A DNA stretch of 64,000 nucleotides. Origin: Flavobacteriales bacterium (GTDB lineage Bacteria > Bacteroidota > Bacteroidia > Flavobacteriales_F > PHOS-HE28). Shown piece after piece: positions 1 through 7,508 of the stretch. The first letter of the stretch is position 1. Each line of letters starts with the position of its first letter. The stretch lies in NCBI GenBank assembly GCA_016788205.1, contig JAEUTA010000025.1, positions 1 to 64,000 on the forward strand, given 5' to 3'. Below the pieces are notes generated by a model. The model ran no database searches, was not told the DNA's origin, and worked only from the letters and a program-made list of their open reading frames with translations. Made by a program: the position numbers and the translations under genes.

Positions 1-231
1 CGAGCCGTGATGTCAATGCACCGAGCCGTGATGTCAATGCACCGAGCCGTGATGTCAATGCACCGAGCCGTGATGTCAATGCACCGAGCCGTGATGTCAA
101 TGCACCACGCCGTGATGTCAATGCACCGAGCCGTGATGTCAATGCACCGAGCTGTGATGTCAATGCACCGCGCCGTGATGTCAATGTACCACGCTGTGAT
201 GTCAATGCACCACGCCGTGATGCCAACGTAT
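1..231. repeat. 21-bp tandem repeat array, 11 copies, truncated by window edge
   Basis: Eleven head-to-tail units of 21 bp, each close to CGAGCCGTGATGTCAATGC plus AC. The first five copies are identical; copies 6 to 11 drift (CGAG to CACG or CGCG, GCC to GCT, the last copy has GATGCCAACGTAT). The decay toward the right is typical of the edge of a minisatellite, and the array probably continues to the left outside the window. Because 21 is a multiple of three, one frame stays open and reads a seven-residue repeat (MSMHRAV), but there is no signal peptide or start context, so I treat it as non-coding. Confidence 0.95.
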
Positions 232-664
232 CCGAGCTTGCGTGCGTCGTATCCTGGTTCGTTTCCGACGCACCATGGCTTGTGAAGGCTATTTCAGCGC
301 CGCACTTTTTGGTTCCGGCGCTGGATGGCCATTCGGAACGTACGGAATGGCAGCTGTGCTGTTAGAATGGCAGAAGCGTGCATCTGGAAACCGGCTGCGG
401 GGCGTCCCGAGGTGATCCGTGCCAGAGAGCGGGGCCGGGATAGGTCGCCAAGGCTTCCGGATGGGACCATCGGCTGCGCCTTTCCCCTAGGGAAAGCTGT
501 CCCGAAATGAGGGCTGGGCAGGCGGTTTCCAGGGCATCTGTGGACGAGGTTCAATACGCAAGGGGCGGGGAGGTTCGGGAAGGCACTGGGCACGGGCTGG
601 GTCAAACCCATGTTAACCCGGCGGTCTTGTCAAGATCCGCAGCCGCCGTTTCATCAACATTCCG
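232..664. other. Intergenic stretch without a recognisable gene
   Basis: Between the tandem repeat and the first promoter there are only short open frames on both strands with no family resemblance and no coherent start. I see no RNA gene and no strong hairpin here. Confidence 0.6.
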
Positions 665-694
665 TTGTGATCTGCGGGATTAGAAGTACTTTCG
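665..694 (+). promoter_or_regulatory. Bacteroidota-type promoter, TTG-N19-TACTTTCG
   Basis: A TTG is followed after 19 bases by TACTTTCG, close to the TTG / TAnnTTTG consensus for the Bacteroidota primary sigma factor with one change (C in place of T at position 7). Transcription would begin near 701, upstream of the ATG at 751 and downstream of the first in-frame codons of the longer open frame, which favours the later start. Confidence 0.5.
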
Positions 695-750
695 ATCTCC
701 CTAACGAGAACCCTTCCGTCCCCGTCTCCCCGGGCGGGACCAAAACCCTT

Positions 751-3700
751 ATGCTCATGATGAAGCTTTCTACGCTTCGAAAGGCAGCTCTTACTCTGTG
801 TGTTTCCTCCGCTGTTACAATGTCGTTCGGACAGGTTAGCATTACGGCAACGGGAACTACAACGCAGGATTTTGCAGGCCTTGCTACAACTGGTACTGGC
901 GCTTGGACGAATAACTCTACCATAGCGAATTGGTATTGGCAAAAACAGAATGCAGGAGGCAGCCTGAACGTTGCAGACGCCGGAACGGGAACAGCCGGTG
1001 CAGGATACAGTTATGGAACAGGTACCAACGCTGATAGAGCGATGGGGTCCATTGGGTCTGGTACCCCCGGCCATTTCGCTTGTGGGATCGTACTACGCAA
1101 TAACTCTTCTCAGACTATTACCAACCTCACGGTGGGCTATACCGGTGAGCAATGGCGTAATAGCGCGGCAACAGCTCAGTCGATTACGTTCTGGTATCAA
1201 ACCTCGAACACAGCGATTACCTCGGTCGATCCTGCTAGCGCAGGCAGCTGGACAGCTGTGACGGCTTTGGATTTCGCCTCGCCAATTACGGGCGGGACGG
1301 CCGGTGCATTGAACGGAAACGCCGCAGCGAATCGTACAGTGAAGAGCGCCACCGCGATTCCCTCCTTGAGCCTCGCTGCCGGTCAGTACATCATGCTTCG
1401 CTGGTTGGATATCGATCATAGCGGAACTGACCACGGACTTTCGATTGATGATGTGACTATCTCCTACACAGTTCCCACCGGTGGAACAACGGCCTCCTTT
1501 ACTGCTGCTAGCAGCAGCATCGCTGAGAACTCAACTCCAGCAACCATCGGTATCACGATCACTAACCCGGACCCGAGTAATTCCACGAGCGTTACCGTCA
1601 CCGCTTCCGGGGCCACGGGCCGAATCGGCTCCTTCACTTCGCCGGTCGTGGCAGCAGGCGGTGCTACATCGGTGAATTTGAGCGTGCCTATCGCCGATAA
1701 TATTCTGTGCGACGGCAACCAAGCGGTAACGTTCACCATCACCGGCGTTACGGGGGGACAGGGTACACCAGCGATCGGCTCGCAAGCCACGCACGCGTTG
1801 ACCGTGAACAACGATGATGTCTGCACCAACGTGAGCTTCGCGGTGGCGAGCCAAAGCGTGACCGAGAACTCCACGACGTACAACGTGGCGGTGAACATCA
1901 CGGACTTCAGCACCACGCAAGCCACGAGCGTGGAGGTGGCGTTGGCCTCTGGTGCTGCTGCGCGCATCAACAACTACACCACCCAAACGGTGACCTTCCC
2001 GGCCAACTCGGGAACGGCACAGAACGTGGCCATCACCATCACCAACAACAGCAACTGCGATGGCTCCGAGGTGCTGACCTTCGCCTTGCAGAACGTGACG
2101 GGTGGCCAGGGCACGCCAACGATGGGCGCCAACCGGACCTTGACGATCACCGACGATGAGGTATCCGCTCCCCCTATTGCGACGGCAGCTACGGGCGTTG
2201 GCTCAAGCACGTTCACCGCGCACTGGAATGCTATCTCTGGCGCTACGAATTATCGGTTGGACGTCTACACGATAAGCCCTGTCCCGACGACTGACCTGAT
2301 CATCTCGGAGTATGTGGAGGGCAGCAGCAATAACAAGTACGTTGAGTTGTACAACGGTACTGGAGCGAGTGTGAACCTGACGAATTATCGTATACGTCAA
2401 TACAATAACGGGAGTGCAACACCGACCAGTGATGTTCTGCTCAGCGGTACACTGGCCGACGGAGCGACCATCGTCTACAAGAACAGCAGCGCGACTATCT
2501 ACGGTGGAGCAGCGACGAACAATGCTGCCATGGCCTATAATGGGAATGATGCTGTCGCCTTGTTCAAGATCAGTACAAGCAGCAATGTGGACATCATTGG
2601 ACGCATTGGTGAAGACCCAGGAACCGCATGGACTTCTGGTGCGTTGACCACGGTCGATAAGACGTTGCGTCGAAAATCGACCGTTACAGCTGGCGTTGCG
2701 ACCAATCCCGGCGCGGGATTCCCAACACTTGCAACCGAATGGGACCAATTCAACATTGATGATGTGACCGGGCTAGGAGCCCACACGTATAGTGGTACGA
2801 CGACTACCTACGTCTCCGGCTACAACAACTACAACGCAGGCACCAATACCTCGCACACGGTAACGGGCCTTACCCCGGGCACCACGTACTACTATGTGGT
2901 ACGCGCCACGGGTGGTTGCGCAGCAGCGGGCAACAGCAACCAGATCACGGTGGCCACGCCGGCCATCACCGATTACTACAGCCGTGCGAGCGGTAACGTG
3001 GAAGATGCCATCTGGAGCGAGACGCCGACGGGCACCGCCGGTTTCGCCACATGGACGGGCAGCATCACCATGAACGTGCAAACGGGCCACACGGTGACCA
3101 ACGTGAACAGCGTAACGGTAGGTGGCGTGGACGTGGTGGGCACCCTGGTGCTCGCTGGCGGCAGCACGCTCACCATCAACGGCGATGAGTTCACCTCCAC
3201 GGGCACCATCACCGCTGCGGACAACAGCCTGGTAGAGCTCTTCGGCGAGAACGCCATCATGAGCGTAACGGGCACGCCGAGCTTCTTCGACATCACGGTG
3301 AACAACAGCAGCAGCATCCTGGCGGACGAACCCTTCGGCATCCGTGGCACCCTCTTCGTGGAAGCGGGTGACTTCGAGACGCTGAGCACGGTGACCATGC
3401 AGAGCGACGCCACCGGCACGGGCCGTCTGGGTCCTGTGGGCGGCACCTTCACGGGCGACATCACCATGGAGCGTTACATCCCCGCGGGTGCCACCAACTG
3501 GCGTCTGCTCGGTAGCCCCGTCAGCGGCCAGACGGTGAACGACTGGAAGGACGACTTCTTCACGGCCGGTTTCCCCGGATCGCACTACCCGAACTTCTTC
3601 GTACCGGCGGGCAGCGGCATCTTCTGGCCCAGCATCCGCTACTACGACGAGACGGTGGCCAACGCCAGCGCGGACACGGGTCTGGTGGGCGTTACCAGCA

Positions 3701-5550
3701 ACACCCAGCTGCTGGCGCAAGGCCAGGGTTTCGCGGCCTGGTGCGGCGATAACCTGAACAGCACCACGGACTTCACCATCGACGTGACGGGTGCACCGCA
3801 CATCGCACAGTCGGCCATCAGCCTGCCGGTGACCTACACCAACACGGGCAACGCGGGCGCCGACGGGTACAACCTGGTGAGCAACCCGCTGCCGAGCCCC
3901 ATCCGCTGGAGCGAGCTGGACCGCACGAACGTGAGCGGTACGGCGTACATCTTCAACCCGGCGGCCGGTAACACGGGCGTCTACATCATCGGCACCGGCG
4001 GAACGCTCGGCGCCACGGACACCATCCAGAGCAGCCAGGCCTTCTTCGTGCGCGCCACGGGAGCCAGCCCTTCGCTGCAGGTGGACGAGGCGGACAAGGT
4101 GTTGGCCCGCAGCTACGGCGGCCTCTTCGGCGGCTCGCAGGTGAACCTCTTCAGCGGTCTGCACCTGCGCGTGAGCAGCGGCATCAACCAGTACATGGAT
4201 GAGACGGTGGTGGCCTTCAACATGGGCGCACCGGACATCGACGAGAACGACGTGAGCAAGATCGTCTTCGCCCACCCGGATGCACCGCAGATCGCCACGC
4301 GCACCGAGAGCGGTGTGCCCTTGATGGTGAACGCGTACGGCACGTACACCCTGGAGATCGCCATCCCCGTAGCGGTGAACGTGGGCGTGGACGGCACCTA
4401 CACCATCACGGCCACGCAGATGGAGAACATCGGCCTGAGCTGCCTGACGCTGGAGGACCTGGTGACGGGCACCATCACCCCGCTGAGCGCGGGCGCGAGC
4501 TACAGCTTCACGGCCGGTGCGGCGGACGATGCGGCCGAGGCCCGTTTCGTACTGCGTGCCACGGCACCGGTGCCCATGATCACGGACAACGCCACCTGCT
4601 TCGGCAGCGACAACGGCCACGGCACGGTGGTGCACACCGGCACGGCGCCCATGGACATCACCTGGACGAACGCTGCGGGCGAGACCATCCTGCAACAGAC
4701 CATCAGCAACGGGGTGGCCGTGAGCGGTGCCCTGACCCCCGGTGAGTACGGCGTGCGCGTGAACAGCAACGGTGCCTGCGGCGATCTGCAGACGGCCTTC
4801 ACCATCACCGAGCCGGCCGAACTGGAAGTGCTCGCTGACTACAGCGCTGCATCATGCTACAACACCGCTGACGGCCTGGTGGACCTGACCGTACTGGGCG
4901 GCACCGCACCGTACACCTACGGCTGGAGCAACGGCAGCGACACGGAGGACATCACCGTGGGTGCTGGCACCTACACCGTGGAGGTGACGGACGTGAACGG
5001 TTGCAGCATCGCACCGCAGGTCTTCACCATCCAGAGCCTGGATGAACTGCAGGCCACCGGCAGCGTGGAGAGCAACACCGTGGAGGTGAACACGCCGCTG
5101 GCCTTCAACGCCACCGAGGTGGACGACACCACCATCGAGTGGAACTTCGGCGACGAGAGCACGAGCACCGAGGCGGCGCCCACCCACAGCTGGAGCACGC
5201 CGGGTACCTACACCGTGGTGCTGACGATGGACAACGGCTTCTGCACCTCCACCTGGACCACGAGCGTGGTGGTGGAGATGAGCACGGGCATCGCCCCGGT
5301 GAACAGCGCAACAGCACTGAACGCGTGGTACGCCAACGACAAGTTCGTGGTGGAGCACGGCTTCAACAACGGCGAGGCCGTGGTGGTTGAAGTGCTGGAT
5401 GCCACCGGCCGCCTGCACCTGACGCGCAAAGCCGCCGGTGTTCCCGCGCGCATCACCCTGCCCGCAGACGGGCTCTCCACCGGCGTGTGGTTCGTACGCG
5501 TGAGCAACGCGGGCAGCCAGCGCACGGTGCGTGTGCCGCTGGTCCGTTGA
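751..5550 (+). CDS. Large T9SS-exported multidomain adhesin-like protein
   Basis: A 1,599-residue secreted or surface protein. The start is the ATG with a normal signal peptide (core AALTLCVSSAVTMSFGQ); the open frame runs further upstream, but a promoter lies inside that extension. Order of modules by eye: an N-terminal beta-sandwich region, two Calx-beta-like repeats (about 246-355 and 360-470), a fibronectin type III domain whose halves (about 471-508 and 683-736) are separated by a lamin-tail-like domain (about 514-680, with ISEYVEGSSNNKYVELYN), a long beta-rich region, a SprB-like repeat (about 1367-1427, APYTYGWSNG), a PKD domain (about 1430-1510) and a C-terminal T9SS type A sorting domain (about 1520-1599). 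No catalytic motif is visible, so binding or adhesion is an inference. Third-position base use changes abruptly along the gene: the N-terminus and the lamin-tail section are A/T richer than the rest. Confidence 0.85.
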   Translation: MLMMKLSTLRKAALTLCVSSAVTMSFGQVSITATGTTTQDFAGLATTGTGAWTNNSTIANWYWQKQNAGGSLNVADAGTGTAGAGYSYGTGTNADRAMGSIGSGTPGHFACGIVLRNNSSQTITNLTVGYTGEQWRNSAATAQSITFWYQTSNTAITSVDPASAGSWTAVTALDFASPITGGTAGALNGNAAANRTVKSATAIPSLSLAAGQYIMLRWLDIDHSGTDHGLSIDDVTISYTVPTGGTTASFTAASSSIAENSTPATIGITITNPDPSNSTSVTVTASGATGRIGSFTSPVVAAGGATSVNLSVPIADNILCDGNQAVTFTITGVTGGQGTPAIGSQATHALTVNNDDVCTNVSFAVASQSVTENSTTYNVAVNITDFSTTQATSVEVALASGAAARINNYTTQTVTFPANSGTAQNVAITITNNSNCDGSEVLTFALQNVTGGQGTPTMGANRTLTITDDEVSAPPIATAATGVGSSTFTAHWNAISGATNYRLDVYTISPVPTTDLIISEYVEGSSNNKYVELYNGTGASVNLTNYRIRQYNNGSATPTSDVLLSGTLADGATIVYKNSSATIYGGAATNNAAMAYNGNDAVALFKISTSSNVDIIGRIGEDPGTAWTSGALTTVDKTLRRKSTVTAGVATNPGAGFPTLATEWDQFNIDDVTGLGAHTYSGTTTTYVSGYNNYNAGTNTSHTVTGLTPGTTYYYVVRATGGCAAAGNSNQITVATPAITDYYSRASGNVEDAIWSETPTGTAGFATWTGSITMNVQTGHTVTNVNSVTVGGVDVVGTLVLAGGSTLTINGDEFTSTGTITAADNSLVELFGENAIMSVTGTPSFFDITVNNSSSILADEPFGIRGTLFVEAGDFETLSTVTMQSDATGTGRLGPVGGTFTGDITMERYIPAGATNWRLLGSPVSGQTVNDWKDDFFTAGFPGSHYPNFFVPAGSGIFWPSIRYYDETVANASADTGLVGVTSNTQLLAQGQGFAAWCGDNLNSTTDFTIDVTGAPHIAQSAISLPVTYTNTGNAGADGYNLVSNPLPSPIRWSELDRTNVSGTAYIFNPAAGNTGVYIIGTGGTLGATDTIQSSQAFFVRATGASPSLQVDEADKVLARSYGGLFGGSQVNLFSGLHLRVSSGINQYMDETVVAFNMGAPDIDENDVSKIVFAHPDAPQIATRTESGVPLMVNAYGTYTLEIAIPVAVNVGVDGTYTITATQMENIGLSCLTLEDLVTGTITPLSAGASYSFTAGAADDAAEARFVLRATAPVPMITDNATCFGSDNGHGTVVHTGTAPMDITWTNAAGETILQQTISNGVAVSGALTPGEYGVRVNSNGACGDLQTAFTITEPAELEVLADYSAASCYNTADGLVDLTVLGGTAPYTYGWSNGSDTEDITVGAGTYTVEVTDVNGCSIAPQVFTIQSLDELQATGSVESNTVEVNTPLAFNATEVDDTTIEWNFGDESTSTEAAPTHSWSTPGTYTVVLTMDNGFCTSTWTTSVVVEMSTGIAPVNSATALNAWYANDKFVVEHGFNNGEAVVVEVLDATGRLHLTRKAAGVPARITLPADGLSTGVWFVRVSNAGSQRTVRVPLVR

Positions 5551-5572
5551 TAGTTCATTCCTCCTCTCCCCA

Positions 5573-5605
5573 GCAGAAGCCCCGCTCCAAGAGCGGGGCT
5601 TCTGC
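5573..5605 (+). terminator. Perfect 15-bp hairpin terminator
   Basis: GCAGAAGCCCCGCTC and its exact complement flank a CAA loop, 23 bases after the stop of the large T9SS protein gene. There is no long U tract, so it may act as a stem-loop terminator or 3' end stabiliser. Confidence 0.8.
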
Positions 5606-5614
5606 GTGAGTGGG

Positions 5615-5750
5615 CGGTGTGCTCGTGGGCTACACCGGCCCCGTTTGCGCGTTACCGGGTCACACCCGCGAAGGCGGGTGTCCCGTAACGCGCGCAGCGC
5701 ATGCTGTCCCTTTCCACGGGACACCCGCCTTCGCGGGTGTGACCGTGGTA
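5615..5750. repeat. REP-like palindromic repeat unit, copy 1
   Basis: A roughly 135-bp unit repeated at 5886-6020. Its core is two small hairpins (5662-5681 and 5721-5740, each ACACCCGC/GCGGGTGT) that are inverted copies of each other, so the whole core can also fold into one long stem of about 28 bp from GTCACACCCGCG to CGCGGGTGTGAC. The translated frames give strings of the kind PAFAGVT and HTREGGCPV, which recur as spurious proteins wherever this class of intergenic palindrome occurs in other bacteria. Confidence 0.85.
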
Positions 5751-5885
5751 GAGGTGGGTGTGACCGTGGTAGGGGCGGATGTGGCCGTGCGTAGGGCGGG
5801 ACCGTGGGCGAGTAGGGTGCGACCGTGTCTGGTGCGACCGTGTGCAGGGCGGGCGCAGCAGAGTGTCGGCGCGTTAGACCGGGGG

Positions 5886-6020
5886 CGGTGTGCTCGTGGG
5901 CTGCACCGGTGCCGCTTGCGCGTTACCGGGTCACACCCGCGAAGGCGGGTGTCCCGTAACGCGCGCAGCGCATGCTGTCCTTTCGCACGGGACACCCGCC
6001 TTCGCGGGTGTGACCGTGTA
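5886..6020. repeat. REP-like palindromic repeat unit, copy 2
   Basis: Second copy of the unit at 5615-5750, in the same orientation, with a few substitutions and small indels in the connecting loop. Hairpins lie at 5933-5952 and 5992-6011. Both arms are perfectly conserved between copies while the loop differs, which suggests that the foldable arms are what is maintained. Confidence 0.85.
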
Positions 6021-6184
6021 GGGCGGATGTGGTCGTGGGTAAGGCGGGACCGTGGGCGGGAGTGGGACCGTAGGCGCGTTCGACCGGGGGCGGGGAAGCA
6101 TGACCACTGCCCCCGAACGACCATCGCCCCGTGCAGCTGTGGTGCATGCTGGCGCTTGCTGCGTGGCCGCGTGCGGGTAGGCCC

Positions 6185-6192
6185 TACCTTCG
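6185..6192 (+). promoter_or_regulatory. Putative -7 box TACCTTCG
   Basis: TACCTTCG ends 16 bases before the lipoprotein ATG. It is one of a family of TAnnTT(T/C)G boxes found just upstream of many starts in this window. The nearest TTG lies 26 bases upstream, slightly far for a -33 element. Confidence 0.4.
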
Positions 6193-6208
6193 CCGCAACA
6201 CCCAACGT

Positions 6209-6898
6209 ATGCGCGCTTTCCTCCGCACCCGGGCCGCTGGCCTGTTCGCCCTGCTGGTCCTCTTCACGGGCTGCATCACCATCGAAGAGAACTACACCTT
6301 CAAGAAGGACGGTAGCGGCACCATGGAGTACGTGGTGGACATGAGCCAGATCGGCGAGATGATGAAGGCCTTCGAGGACATGAACAAGGGGGGCAAGAAG
6401 GACGAGGAGGCCATGGGCAGCCTGGACCTGAAGGAAGAGGTGGCCGCGCTGAAAGCGGTGCCCGGCATCAAGAAGGTGAAGGTGAACGACAAGGACAAGT
6501 TCGTGCAGAAGGTCACCTTCAACTTCGCCGACATCAATGCCTTGAACGCGGCGTTGAACGTGTTGTTGGAAGACAGCACCGAGGCCAGCTACACCTTCTT
6601 CACCTGGGAGGGCAACACCCTGGTGCGCCACAACAACGACCATGCGAAACAGCTGGGCAGCGGCATGGGGAAAGGGGAGGACGGTGGCAAGGACACCACG
6701 GACATGAGCGCCATGCTGGAGAGCATGAAGTACAAGTACAGCTTCACCTTCGCCAACGACATCGCCAACACCGTGGCCGCGGAGACCATGCTGAAGGAGA
6801 GCCCCACGACCCGTTCGGTGAAGCTGGACACGGACTTCAGCGCCATCTCCAAGGATGACAAGGCCCTGGACCTGCGCATCGAGCTGAAGAAGCCCTGA
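6209..6898 (+). CDS. Lipoprotein of unknown function
   Basis: A 229-residue predicted lipoprotein. The N-terminus has arginines, a hydrophobic stretch and a lipobox LFTGC with the acylated cysteine at residue 22, so it should be anchored in a membrane facing the periplasm. The rest is charged and lysine-rich (MNKGGKKDEEAMG near residues 60-75) with alternating hydrophobic positions. It begins with ITIEENYTFKKDGSGTMEY, a pattern seen in uncharacterised Bacteroidota lipoproteins, but I cannot assign a function. The next gene starts 3 bases after its stop, so the two are probably co-transcribed. The ATG directly before the signal peptide was preferred over the longer open frame. Confidence 0.8.
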   Translation: MRAFLRTRAAGLFALLVLFTGCITIEENYTFKKDGSGTMEYVVDMSQIGEMMKAFEDMNKGGKKDEEAMGSLDLKEEVAALKAVPGIKKVKVNDKDKFVQKVTFNFADINALNAALNVLLEDSTEASYTFFTWEGNTLVRHNNDHAKQLGSGMGKGEDGGKDTTDMSAMLESMKYKYSFTFANDIANTVAAETMLKESPTTRSVKLDTDFSAISKDDKALDLRIELKKP

Positions 6899-6901
6899 GC
6901 G

Positions 6902-7387
6902 ATGGAGCACCTGCACCTGCTGGAAACGGCGATCCGCCTGGCGGCGAAAGTGCACCGCGGTCAGGTGGACCGCTTCGGTAAGCCGTACATCCTGCACGTG
7001 ATGCGGGTGATGATGCGCGGCCACGACCTGGAAGAGCAGACCCTGGGCGCGCTGCACGACGTGCTGGAGCGCTCGGACATGACGGCGGAGGATGTGCTGA
7101 AGAAGGGCTTCACGCCGCGCGTGGTGAAGGCCCTGACCCACATCACCCGTGTGCCGGACGAGAGCTACGAGCAGTACATAGACCGGGTGGTGCAGGACAA
7201 CCTGGCCATCCGCGTGAAGCTGCACGACCTGGCGGACAAGATGGACCTGTTGCACGTGGAGCAACTGGACCCGGCCGATCTGAAGCGCTACAACAAGCAG
7301 CTGGCGGCCTACCACCGCATGAAGCGGCTGGTGGAAGAGGCCAAGGCTAACATGCCCATGCAGGCCGCCCTGCGGAAGGTGCGCTGA
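6902..7387 (+). CDS. HD-domain hydrolase, (p)ppGpp-hydrolase (SpoT/MESH1) type
   Basis: A 161-residue single-domain metal-dependent phosphohydrolase. The order of motifs fits the HD domain of RelA/SpoT and MESH1 proteins: AAKVHRGQVDRFGKPYILH near residues 14-32 (first metal histidine and the GQ-D loop), LHDVLERSDMT near 48-58 (the HD pair) and LHDLADKMD near 107-115 (distal aspartate). No synthetase, TGS or ACT domain follows, so a small alarmone or nucleotide hydrolase is likely; substrate is inferred from family only. It sits 3 bases behind a lipoprotein gene, apparently in the same transcript. Confidence 0.8.
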   Translation: MEHLHLLETAIRLAAKVHRGQVDRFGKPYILHVMRVMMRGHDLEEQTLGALHDVLERSDMTAEDVLKKGFTPRVVKALTHITRVPDESYEQYIDRVVQDNLAIRVKLHDLADKMDLLHVEQLDPADLKRYNKQLAAYHRMKRLVEEAKANMPMQAALRKVR

Positions 7388-7476
7388 GGCACACTGCGCA
7401 GCGCAGTTCACACCCGCCCTCGATACGCTGGGACATACGTCCGGCACGCGGAGGTGTCCCCTGCGAAGCCCCCGGT

Positions 7477-7484
7477 TATCTTCG
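7477..7484 (+). promoter_or_regulatory. Putative -7 box TATCTTCG
   Basis: TATCTTCG ends 24 bases before the preferred start of the M49 peptidase gene. It matches the TAnnTT(T/C)G boxes seen elsewhere here; no convincing TTG at the -33 position. Confidence 0.4.
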
Positions 7485-7508
7485 CCGTTCATTCCACCTT
7501 ACGTGCAC

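Larger units (their letters stand above)
5551..6184. other. GC-rich repeat-filled intergenic region
   Basis: No protein gene is supported here. It contains the terminator of the preceding gene, the two palindromic repeat units, and after each unit a further related stretch of phrases such as GGGCGGATGTGG and GGCGGGACCGTGGGCG. The duplication therefore covers about 200 bp rather than just the palindromic core. Confidence 0.7.

Noticed and set aside
1..231. CRISPR array
   Set aside because: Units are contiguous 21-bp repeats with no spacers of unique sequence and no cas genes nearby.
7..285. 92-residue open frame through the tandem repeat
   Set aside because: Open only because the repeat length is a multiple of three; no start context, no conserved domain, and it ends in unrelated sequence.
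2773..4695. 640-residue open frame antisense to the first T9SS protein
   Set aside because: Same antisense effect; extremely rich in Arg, Ala, Val, His and Gly with no recognisable fold.
5610..6344. Open frames of 244 and 610 residues across the REP-like region
   Set aside because: They owe their length to palindromic GC-rich repeats and, on the minus strand, continue opposite real genes.
7390..7410. Terminator at the palindrome ACTGCGCAGCGCAGT after the HD gene
   Set aside because: The loop is a single base and the stem short; it cannot fold as a normal terminator hairpin.
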